Assembly (NCBI RefSeq): GCF_018449515.1
Contig: NZ_JAAVUQ010000010.1
Location: 62,001-126,000 of the forward strand
DNA: 64,000 nucleotides
Reading direction: 5' to 3'
Source: Caballeronia sp. dw_19
GTDB taxonomy: Bacteria > Pseudomonadota > Gammaproteobacteria > Burkholderiales > Burkholderiaceae
Shown piece after piece: positions 27,011 through 34,473 of the stretch; the first letter of the stretch is position 1; each line of letters starts with the position of its first letter. The notes beneath the pieces were generated by a model. It made no database searches. It saw only the letters and a list, made by a program, of their open reading frames with translations, and was not told the DNA's origin. The position numbers and the translations under genes were made by a program.

Positions 27011-27847
27011 ATGTATTCCATCATCGCTACCGATCTCGACGGCACCTTGCTCAACAGCGACCATCAGGTCGACCCGTTCACCGTCGAAACGGTCCGCGAA
27101 CTGGAAGCGCGCGGTGTGCGTTTTATCATCGCGACGGGGCGGCATTATCGCGATGTGGTCGGAATTCGGAAAGTGCTCGGCATTGACGCTTATCTGATCA
27201 CGTCGAATGGCGCACGCATTCACGCGCCGGACAACGAGCGGATTTACGCCCGCGACATTGCTCCGGCGGCGGTGCGCCGTCTGGCCCAACCTGATCTGGC
27301 GGGAAGCGAGCGCGTGATCGTGAATCTCTTCGCCGACGACGCCTGGCTGATCGACCGTCACGCACCCGAACTGCTGGCGTTCCATCAGGATTCGGGCTTT
27401 GACTACGACGTGATGGACCTGCGTGAGCACGACGGCGAGAACATTGCGAAGGTGCTGTATATCGGTGAGCCGGACGATCTCAAGGTGACTGCGGCGAATC
27501 TCGAACGCGAATTTGGCGATTCCATCTATGTCACTTATTCGATGCCGGATTGTCTCGAAGTGATGACGTCTGATGTCTCGAAGGGGCGGGCGTTGCAGTT
27601 TGTGCTGGACAGGCTTGATATCGACACAGCGCATTGTGTCGCTTTTGGCGACAACATGAACGACATCGATCTGCTCGAGACCGCGGGTCGGCCATTCATG
27701 ATGAACAACGCGAATCCGGCGCTGATCAAACGCCTGCCGAATGTCCCGAGGACGGGCAACAACTTCGAGGCCGGCGTTGCGCATCAATTGCGTGCCTTGT
27801 TCGGCATGACGGATGAGCTCGCGGCGCCGGTTCGCGCTGACGAATAA
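27011..27847 (+). CDS. Cof-type HAD phosphatase
   Basis: A 278-residue HAD-superfamily hydrolase of the Cof (IIB) subgroup. Motif I is DLDGTLLNSD (nucleophile and acid Asp), motif II falls in FIIATGRHY, motif III is the Lys in VSKGRALQFVL, and motif IV is FGDNMNDIDLLE. The large C2 cap lies between. Such enzymes dephosphorylate sugar phosphates, flavin or PLP intermediates; which one is unknown. It is 39 bp after the kinase gene in the same direction, so the two may be co-transcribed. Confidence 0.92.
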   Translation: MYSIIATDLDGTLLNSDHQVDPFTVETVRELEARGVRFIIATGRHYRDVVGIRKVLGIDAYLITSNGARIHAPDNERIYARDIAPAAVRRLAQPDLAGSERVIVNLFADDAWLIDRHAPELLAFHQDSGFDYDVMDLREHDGENIAKVLYIGEPDDLKVTAANLEREFGDSIYVTYSMPDCLEVMTSDVSKGRALQFVLDRLDIDTAHCVAFGDNMNDIDLLETAGRPFMMNNANPALIKRLPNVPRTGNNFEAGVAHQLRALFGMTDELAAPVRADE

Positions 27848-27935
27848 AGCGGCTAAGGCTGGAAGCGCGAGATTAGTCGAGGCAGTGCTCAATGCAGCGT
27901 TCGCCAGCGTCGTAGCCGTGCCCTTGACTCGTAGC

Positions 27936-27972
27936 AAAAAAGGGAACGCCTCGACCGGACGCTCCCTTTGCG
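27936..27972. terminator. Bidirectional terminator between the HAD gene and the small exported-protein gene
   Basis: AAAGGGA...TCCCTTT with inner CG pairs forms the stem. On the minus strand it is followed by six T residues, so it chiefly ends the gene at 28010-28294. Confidence 0.65.
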
Positions 27973-28009
27973 CGAACGATTCTTGGCAAATCGCTACGCC
28001 AAGCGCAAC

Positions 28010-28294
28010 TTATCCGCGCCGATTCCAGCCGTCACGACCGTAGCCGCCGTGATCCCAGCCGGTGCGGTTCCAATGTCCGCGGTCCGGTCCGCCCCAGCGG
28101 TCATCGCGATGGCCCCAGGCGGGCGGCGGAGCGCGATAAAACGGCGCAGGCTGGACATAAACCGGTCCAGGTTGTACATAGCCGGGCACGCCCAGCGACA
28201 GCCCAATAGAGAGATCCGTGTGCGCCTGCGCGGCGCCGACAGCGCCCATTGCCAGACCGGCGGCAACCAGCAAATGAGTGACGATGCGTTTCAT
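28010..28294 (-). CDS. Small exported protein, Pro/Gly/Tyr/Trp-rich
   Basis: A 94-residue protein with a clear signal peptide (MKRIVTHLLVAAGLAMG, cut after AQA) and a mature part rich in Pro, Tyr, Gly, Trp, Arg and His, ending in a GHWNRTGWDHGGYGRDGW-like tail. AGGAGA precedes the ATG. Similar short proteins of unknown function are frequent in Burkholderia; the composition suggests an unstructured periplasmic or surface protein. Confidence 0.78.
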   Translation of the reverse strand: MKRIVTHLLVAAGLAMGAVGAAQAHTDLSIGLSLGVPGYVQPGPVYVQPAPFYRAPPPAWGHRDDRWGGPDRGHWNRTGWDHGGYGRDGWNRRG

Positions 28295-28643
28295 GGTGTT
28301 CTCCTTTTAGGGCGACGCGTGTCGCATGACTCCAATCTACGCAATGGCTGTCTTACGAGTATCGACGAGTTGTTAGCGAATGAAAGTGTCGCGAAAGTTT
28401 CAAGTCCGGGTTCGTCTGCAGAGTAAATGTCCGCAAAGCCCTTTCAGCAATCCTTTGTCGGACGATTTCCCCGCCTCGCATAAGTAAATTGACGTTTAAA
28501 ACCCTCTCAGGCCGTAAGCCGCCATTACATTTGTCGCGGATTATTCATATTGATCTGCTGTATCGACGCAATAAAAACGAATTGCACAATAAAAAGCCGG
28601 ACGCTCAGCGCCCGACTTTTTATCGTTTTTCACCGTTTTTAAT
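28295..28643. other. Intergenic region with aqpZ terminator
   Basis: Holds the promoter of the small exported-protein gene and, at its right end, the aqpZ terminator. Otherwise AT-rich and without a recognisable gene. Confidence 0.45.
28591..28622 (-). terminator. Intrinsic terminator of aqpZ
   Basis: AAAAAGCCGGACGC and GCGCCCGACTTTTT form a stem with a 3-base loop and T-rich ends on both strands, 22 bp after the aqpZ stop. Confidence 0.85.
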
Positions 28644-29363
28644 TCACGCTGCAGCAAGCGCCCGGTTCTTCGCACCGGTCAGCAACGGATAAACTACGCC
28701 CGCGATGATGGCGCCAATGATCGGAGCTACCCAGAACAGCCACAACTGGTCCAACGCCGCACCGCCCACGAACAACGCCGGGCCCGTGGAACGCGCCGGG
28801 TTAACCGACGTATTAGTGACCGGAATCGAGATCAGGTGGATCAGTGTCAGGCACAGGCCAATGGCGATTGGCGCAAACCCGGCAGGTGCGCGGCTATCGG
28901 TGGCACCCAGGATGACGAACAGGAAGAAGAACGTCATCACGACTTCACACACGAGCGCCGCGATCATCGTGTAATGACCGGGCGAGTGGTCGCCGTAACC
29001 GTTGGTGGCAAAGCCGCTGGCAACCAGGTCGAAACCAGGCGCGCCGCTGGCGATCACCGACAACACGTACGCGCCGATCACGCCACCCACCACTTGGGCC
29101 GCAATGTACGGAACCAGATCGCGGACCGGGAAACGTCCTGCGACCGTCAAACCGACGCTCACTGCCGGGTTCAAGTGGCAACCCGAAATGTGGCCGATGG
29201 CGTAGGCCATGGTGAGCACCGTCAGGCCGAACGCAAGCGCTACGCCCGCGAAGCCGATACCAAGTTGAGGGTAACCCGCGGCCAGCACTGCGCTGCCGCA
29301 GCCGCCCAGCACGAGCCAGAACGTACCAAACATTTCTGCGCCGAGGCGCTGTCCTAATCGCAT
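28644..29363 (-). CDS. aqpZ: Aquaporin Z-type water channel
   Basis: A 239-residue inner-membrane channel with six helices and two half-helices. Both NPA boxes are visible: [12 protein letters not shown] (N65-P66-A67) and [14 protein letters not shown]. The Arg after the second NPA and the small residues around it match the water-specific AqpZ selectivity filter rather than glycerol channels. Start at 29363 begins [15 protein letters not shown]; the longer frame adds an unconserved hydrophobic leader. Single-gene unit. Confidence 0.95.
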   Translation of the reverse strand: MRLGQRLGAEMFGTFWLVLGGCGSAVLAAGYPQLGIGFAGVALAFGLTVLTMAYAIGHISGCHLNPAVSVGLTVAGRFPVRDLVPYIAAQVVGGVIGAYVLSVIASGAPGFDLVASGFATNGYGDHSPGHYTMIAALVCEVVMTFFFLFVILGATDSRAPAGFAPIAIGLCLTLIHLISIPVTNTSVNPARSTGPALFVGGAALDQLWLFWVAPIIGAIIAGVVYPLLTGAKNRALAAA

Positions 29364-29656
29364 GATTCGTAGTCCTAAAAATATATAAAAAACTGAAACA
29401 AACCCGACGCTTGTGATCATGAGTATTTGTACGGACCACCACGGCGGGTAAGCAGTGTAATCCGAGTCCCGGGACTAGTTGTCAACAATTGTTAAATCAT
29501 CGGGAACTAAGGGATCTCTTATTAGGAATGCCCTATAGTTTCAAGATTCTTCTCATTTGCATTAGGATTTTTCGCAATTGGATGTTCAAACGTTGCATCT
29601 TTTAATCGATGCCGTTACGCTTCTCAATAATCGCAGGCTATTAGAAGGATTGGGAA
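29364..29656. promoter_or_regulatory. Divergent promoter region of aqpZ and the H-NS-like gene
   Basis: AT-rich, with a perfect 10-bp palindrome AACAATTGTT (29484-29493) inside TTGTCAACAATTGTTAA, which could be a repressor site. A run of short A/T tracts from 29500 to 29640 suits autoregulation by an H-NS-type protein. Confidence 0.4.
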
Positions 29657-29962
29657 ATGTCGCAATACACCGAGCTCAAGGCGCAGATCGCCAAGCTTCA
29701 GGAACAGGCGGAGGAGGTACGCCGCGCAGAGCTGGAAGCAGTACTGGTGGATATCAGACGCAAGATCGTGGAATACGGGCTCACAGCCCAGGACCTGGGA
29801 TTGTCGGTGGTCCGGCGAGGCCGGCCACCCAAGAAGGAGCCGCTGCCGCCGATCTATCAGGATCCCAAGTCCGGCAGCACATGGAGCGGCCGCGGCAAAC
29901 CGCCGAAATGGATCGCGGGAAAGAATCGCGAGCGCTTCCTGATTAGTCAGGCGCACTCTTAA
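29657..29962 (+). CDS. H-NS family nucleoid-associated protein
   Basis: A 101-residue H-NS-like protein. The N-terminal 40 residues are a Glu/Gln-rich coiled coil for oligomerisation, RRGRPPKK is a basic AT-hook-like linker, and STWSGRGKPPKWI is the DNA-binding core motif of the family. It likely silences AT-rich or horizontally acquired DNA. Its location in a motility region is common in Burkholderia, where such proteins affect flagellar genes; that link is inferred. Confidence 0.92.
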   Translation: MSQYTELKAQIAKLQEQAEEVRRAELEAVLVDIRRKIVEYGLTAQDLGLSVVRRGRPPKKEPLPPIYQDPKSGSTWSGRGKPPKWIAGKNRERFLISQAHS

Positions 29963-30025
29963 AGGAGTGCGGTGGGCGCATCGAATAGTGCAGACAAAAA
30001 TAGAAGTAAATGCTGGCATGAATGA

Positions 30026-30064
30026 GCACAAAAAAATCCGCCCGAAAAGGCGGATTTTTTGTGC
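30026..30064. terminator. Strong bidirectional terminator
   Basis: GCACAAAAAAATCCGCC and GGCGGATTTTTTGTGC form a long stem with a 6-base loop and T/A tracts on both strands, between the convergent H-NS-like and glycosyltransferase genes. Confidence 0.92.
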
Positions 30065-30182
30065 TTTGCGATAAACCGCTGGATAACGATGCAACCATCG
30101 TTTCCAGTCAGGCAGGCGCCACAATTCCAGGCTTTTCCGACCGGCGCCCGGTCTCCGGCCGACTGAAGGAGTTAGCCGGAAT

Positions 30183-31253
30183 TTAGCCGATCGCTACTCG
30201 GCGCAATACCGGGCGCTTGGCTGCCTGCAACAACGCGGTATAGCTTTCGACGTAGTTCAGCGCCATGGTCTTTGCGCTGAAGCGCCGTTCGAACTGCGCA
30301 CGAATTTCGGTGCGTGAGAGTTCGCCCAGGCGCTGAAGTGCGCCGACAGCACCCTGCACGTCCTCGCAAATGAAGCCCGTCACGCCGTGGTCGATCACTT
30401 CCGGCACCGAACCGCGATTGAACGCGATCACCGGCGTACCGCACGCCATGGCCTCGATCATTACCAAGCCGAACGGCTCTGACCAGTCGATCGGGAACAG
30501 CAACGCCTTGGCACCCGACAGGAACTCCGGCTTTTGCTGCTCGTTGATCTCGCCGACGAATTCCACGCCAGCCTTCGACTCCGCCAGCAACGGCTCGATC
30601 GTGCTCTTGAAGTATTCCTGGTCGACCTTGTCCACCTTGGCGGCAATCTTCAGCGGCAGACCGCTTTGAGCGGCGATCTTGATGGCGAGATCGGCGCGCT
30701 TTTCCGGGCAGATACGACCCAGGAACGCGAGGTATTCCGGCTTCTTGTGCGTTTGCGGCGTCAACAGCTTTTCCGGCAGTCCGTGATAGATCGTGTTGAG
30801 CCACCCTGCTTGCGGAAGCGGTACGCGTTGTGAATCAGAGATCGAGATGACCGATGCATCAGGAAACGCGCTGAACACCGGTTGCAGCTCGGGCAGATCC
30901 AGCCGGCCATGGAGGGTGGTCAAAAACGGCGTGTCCATTTGCGAGAACAGCGAGAACGGCATGTAGTCGAGGTGGAAGTGCAGCACGTCGAATTCATGCG
31001 CCCGGCGGCGTACGTTCTCCAGCAGCAGCGCGTGCGGAGCATTCCAGTCACGGATGGACGGATCAAGGCGCAACGCGCGCGGCCAGGCGGCTTCCAGCTT
31101 CGCCTTGGTCTGCGAGTCGCCGCTTGCGAACAGCGTCACGTCATGGCCGAGATCAACCAGCGCGTCGGTCAGATATGACACGACGCGCTCAGTGCCGCCG
31201 TAGAACTTCGGGGGGACCGCTTCGTGCAGCGGTGCAATTTGTGCGATACGCAT
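30183..31253 (-). CDS. Glycosyltransferase family 4 protein
   Basis: A 356-residue GT-B glycosyltransferase. The N-terminal loop KFYGGTERVV is the GT4 acceptor-side Gly-rich motif, and EPFGLVMIEAMACGTPVIA near residue 265 is the E-x7-E nucleotide-sugar motif. LAFLGRICPEKRADLAI is the usual linker strand before the C-domain. Start at 31253 follows AGGAG. Acceptor unknown: its place between the flagellin cluster and the motility operon makes flagellin or surface-polysaccharide glycosylation possible, but nothing in the sequence proves it. Confidence 0.88.
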   Translation of the reverse strand: MRIAQIAPLHEAVPPKFYGGTERVVSYLTDALVDLGHDVTLFASGDSQTKAKLEAAWPRALRLDPSIRDWNAPHALLLENVRRRAHEFDVLHFHLDYMPFSLFSQMDTPFLTTLHGRLDLPELQPVFSAFPDASVISISDSQRVPLPQAGWLNTIYHGLPEKLLTPQTHKKPEYLAFLGRICPEKRADLAIKIAAQSGLPLKIAAKVDKVDQEYFKSTIEPLLAESKAGVEFVGEINEQQKPEFLSGAKALLFPIDWSEPFGLVMIEAMACGTPVIAFNRGSVPEVIDHGVTGFICEDVQGAVGALQRLGELSRTEIRAQFERRFSAKTMALNYVESYTALLQAAKRPVLRRVAIG

Positions 31254-32015
31254 AACGTCACTCTCCTGTTCGTGTGGGCTTCGACGCGCAGTCTCCAAAA
31301 CGAAACGGAAACCGGTGAAGCCTTGCGGACGGGCCAGCGCCAATGCTGCCGCCCCTGAAAATAAGACCCGGATGAATCGGGTTATCCCTTACGACCCATT
31401 ATCAAGATGACTCTCCCTATCAACGAGTCATTTTTCAAACGCTTAACCTTGTTACAGGCCGACACACCGGCCGTTACGAAGCTCGACGTATTGCCGACGC
31501 CCTTATACGGCAAGCGATTGCGCGGCCATCATTAAATTGCGCGGTGCAAGATGCATTGCCCAGGACGCCAGATGCAGCAAGGGGTGTGCCACCGTGCAGG
31601 CACGCCGGTTGTACCTCGCCGGCGGCGGTGCCATTCCTTAGCCGTCAAAAAAAATGCACGGCGCGTCAAGATTTACCAGGGTCCGCCGTTAATCAGACGA
31701 CAAGGCGGCCGGCCCGGAAAACGCATTCGTCCATTTCAATCGGACTAATGCTTGCTTACAACCTGTTGCCGATTTGTAAGCTAAAAATCAGTATTTTTGC
31801 CCGATTTCTTGCTCACGACACGCCCTCAAGCGAACGAGGCAATCGCATCGGCGCCCCAGCCGACCACCTTACAGGTTTCGACGCGCCGCCAATAAAGACG
31901 ATCCCTGAGGCTCGCCCACGCCGTCCCCATCCGCGATTTCCCTTCAAAGTTTTCCAGCTACTTGCCGTAAACCACTTAACGGCGGTTTCGCCGATGCAAC
32001 CATGAGGGTTCAATT
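31254..32015. other. Intergenic region where flhDC would be expected
   Basis: About 760 bp between the glycosyltransferase and motA. I find no flhD or flhC in any frame, although these genes normally lie here in Burkholderia. A 42-codon frame at 31407-31535 (MTLPINESFFKRLTLL...) has no ribosome site and is only a weak candidate gene. The stretch 31720-31830 is AT-rich. The right end carries the motA promoter. Confidence 0.55.
31945..31971 (+). promoter_or_regulatory. Sigma-28 (FliA) promoter of the motA-che operon
   Basis: CAAAGTTT, an 11-bp spacer and GCCGTAAA match TAAAGTTT-N11-GCCGATAA closely and end 44 bp before the motA start. This would make motA through cheZ a late (class III) flagellar operon, co-regulated with fliC. 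Confidence 0.75.
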
Positions 32016-32876
32016 GTGCTGATTTTCATCGGAACACTAGTGACGCTGTTGTCCGTTTTCGGCGGTTATGCGCTGGAAGGCGGTCACCTTGGCGCATTGG
32101 TCCAGCCCGTTGAAATCCTGATGATCGCGGGCGCTGGTCTGGGCGCGTTCATCCTCGGCAACGGCATGAAGACGATCAAAGCCACGCTGCGTGTGATCCC
32201 GACACTCTTCAAGGGTTCGAAGTACAACAAGGACGTATACATGGAGTTGATGGCGCTGCTCTACGTGCTGCTCGCAAAAGCACGCAAGGAGGGCACGCTG
32301 ACGCTGGAGTCCGATATCGACGACCCGGCTAAAAGCCCGATCTTCGGCCAGTACCCGAAGATCCTGGCGGACCGGCATATCGTCGAATTCCTTACTGACT
32401 ATTTGCGTCTGATGGTCGGCGGCAACATGAACGCGTTCGAGATCGAGAGCCTCATGGACGAGGAGATCGAGACCCATCACGCGGAAGGCGACGGCCCGGC
32501 GCAGGCGCTGCACAAGGTAGGCGACGCGATGCCCGCGTTCGGTATTGTCGCGGCCGTGATGGGCGTGGTCCACACCATGGCGTCCGCCGACCAGCCTCCG
32601 GCCATCCTTGGCGAGATGATCGCGCAGGCGCTGGTCGGGACGTTTCTCGGCATCTTGCTTTCCTATGGATTGATCGGCCCGCTCGCGAGCGTCGCGGAAC
32701 AGCGCGTGGCGGAGTCGACGAAGATGTTCCAGTGCATCAAGGTGACGATCCTGGCGAGCCTGAACGGCTACGCACCGGCTATCGCGGTGGAGTTCGGCCG
32801 CAAAGTGCTCTTCTCCACCGAGCGTCCGTCGTTCTCCGAACTGGAAGAACACGTGCGCCGCGTGAAGGCGAAGTAA
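32016..32876 (+). CDS. motA: Flagellar motor stator protein MotA
   Basis: Proton-channel stator subunit, 286 residues, four transmembrane helices (near 1-20, 30-50, 165-190, 200-220). The cytoplasmic loop contains LMDEEIETH, with the acidic and basic residues that act on FliG, and DAMPAFGIVAAVMGVVHTM carries the conserved Pro of the third helix. The start is GTG at 32016 behind GAGGG. First gene of the motility/chemotaxis operon, 33 bp before motB. Confidence 0.97.
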   Translation: MLIFIGTLVTLLSVFGGYALEGGHLGALVQPVEILMIAGAGLGAFILGNGMKTIKATLRVIPTLFKGSKYNKDVYMELMALLYVLLAKARKEGTLTLESDIDDPAKSPIFGQYPKILADRHIVEFLTDYLRLMVGGNMNAFEIESLMDEEIETHHAEGDGPAQALHKVGDAMPAFGIVAAVMGVVHTMASADQPPAILGEMIAQALVGTFLGILLSYGLIGPLASVAEQRVAESTKMFQCIKVTILASLNGYAPAIAVEFGRKVLFSTERPSFSELEEHVRRVKAK

Positions 32877-32909
32877 CCGCCTTTCGCGACCGAGCGCCCG
32901 GAGCCAGCC

Positions 32910-33899
32910 ATGTCGAACAACAAAGATCGTCCGATTTTCATCAAGCGCGTCATATCGAACAAGAAGCCGCACTACGGCGGCGCCTGGAAGCTGGCTTACG
33001 CCGACTTCATGACGGCGATGATGGCGTTCTTCCTGTTGATGTGGCTGCTGAGCGCGGTGTCGCCGACGCAGCGCCAGGGGATTGCCGAGTATTTCAACAT
33101 GCCGCTCAAGAACGCGATCATGGGCGGGCAGCGTACGGGCATGGACTCCAGCATCATCGACGGCGGCGGGCGCGATATTTCAAGCCCCGAGCCGGGCACG
33201 ACTCGCATGAGCGACGGTACGCGGCGCGTGGACCGGCTCGACGAGCAGACGCTGAGGGCCGCGCAGGACGAACTCGAACGGCGCGATCAGGCTCGTCTGC
33301 ACGACCTGCAGGTCAAGCTGATGTCCGCGATCGAAGCGAACCCGGTGTTGCGCCAGTTCAGGCAGCAGATCCGGATTGATTCGACGCAACAGGGTTTGCG
33401 AATCGAGATCGTCGATACCCAGAAGCGCCCGATGTTCGCGCTCTCCAGCAACAACGTGGAGCCTTACATGCGCGACATCCTGCGCGAGATCGGCAAGGCG
33501 CTGAACGACGTGCCGAACCGGATCGTGGTGCAGGGACACACAGACGCCACGCAATACGCGGGCGGCGAAAAGGGTTACAGCAACTGGGAGCTGTCGGCGG
33601 ATCGCGCGAACGCGTCGCGGCGCGAGCTGATCTCGGGCGGCATGGACGAGTCGAAGGTGTTACGGGTGCTTGGACTGGCATCGACGCAAAACCTGAACAA
33701 GCAGGATCCTTTCGATCCCGAGAACCGGCGTATCAGCATCCTTGTGTTGAACCACAAGTCGGAAGCGTCCATGACGCGCGAGGACATGCCGGCGACCACG
33801 ATTACCAGTAGCGCGGGCGGCCCCGGCGGCCCGGTTGACGTCAAGCCCAACCTCGGCTCACTGGCGCCGGCATTGCCGGCCATGAAAACGACACCATGA
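32910..33899 (+). CDS. motB: Flagellar motor stator protein MotB
   Basis: Peptidoglycan-anchored stator subunit, 329 residues. A short cytoplasmic N-terminus leads into one membrane helix (about 27-50) with the proton-carrying Asp at D32 in LAYADFMTAMMAFF. A plug/linker follows, then an OmpA-like domain (about 150-275) with VVQGHTDATQY and NWELSADRANASRREL, which bind the cell wall. The C-terminal tail is Pro/Gly-rich and variable. Confidence 0.97.
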   Translation: MSNNKDRPIFIKRVISNKKPHYGGAWKLAYADFMTAMMAFFLLMWLLSAVSPTQRQGIAEYFNMPLKNAIMGGQRTGMDSSIIDGGGRDISSPEPGTTRMSDGTRRVDRLDEQTLRAAQDELERRDQARLHDLQVKLMSAIEANPVLRQFRQQIRIDSTQQGLRIEIVDTQKRPMFALSSNNVEPYMRDILREIGKALNDVPNRIVVQGHTDATQYAGGEKGYSNWELSADRANASRRELISGGMDESKVLRVLGLASTQNLNKQDPFDPENRRISILVLNHKSEASMTREDMPATTITSSAGGPGGPVDVKPNLGSLAPALPAMKTTP

Positions 33900-33965
33900 C
33901 GGCAGCACCATGAGACACGCTCACGAGAGCACGACAAGAACATCGGACAGAGGGCGGCACACATC

Positions 33966-34346
33966 ATGATCAAGAACATTCTGGCTATCGACGACTCGGC
34001 TGCCATGCGGCAAATCCTCTCGGCGACGTTTGTCGCGGCGGGGTATCGCGTGGTGTTGGCCATGGATGGCGCAGAAGCCTACGAAGCAGCGCTCGCCGAA
34101 CAGTTCGATCTCGTGATCACCGACCAGAACATGCCGGCCATGAGCGGCCTGGAGCTCATCGGGAAATTGCGCGGACATCGCGCGTATGCGAACACGCCGA
34201 TCCTCGTGCTGACGACCGAGTCGGGCGAGCCGTTCAAAGCATCGGCGCGCGCTGTGGGCGCGACGGGCTGGATGGAAAAACCGTTCGATCCCGACATGCT
34301 GACCGAACTGGTCGCCACGCTGTCGGGAGCGGAACATCCGAACTGA
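33966..34346 (+). CDS. cheY: CheY-like response regulator (first of two)
   Basis: A stand-alone 126-residue receiver domain. The phospho-acceptor is D53 in VITDQNMPAMSG, with the acidic pair D9-D10 and K105 in WMEKPF. It lies between motB and cheA and differs clearly from the second CheY at 42192. It could be a motor-binding CheY or a phosphate sink; which one cannot be told from sequence. Confidence 0.9.
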   Translation: MIKNILAIDDSAAMRQILSATFVAAGYRVVLAMDGAEAYEAALAEQFDLVITDQNMPAMSGLELIGKLRGHRAYANTPILVLTTESGEPFKASARAVGATGWMEKPFDPDMLTELVATLSGAEHPN

Positions 34347-34473
34347 AGCAACCGTTTTTTGCATGAAGCACGACGCATGAAGCATTGATCCTTGAGCATC
34401 AGGTACGAAGAACACATTAGCTTTTACGACGCGCATAGCGACGACAGACAAGGCATCCGGTGGTGACCCAGGC

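Noticed and set aside
31407..31535. 42-codon frame between the glycosyltransferase and motA as a remnant of flhD or flhC
   Set aside because: It has no ribosome site, and its sequence resembles neither FlhD nor the cysteine-bearing end of FlhC.
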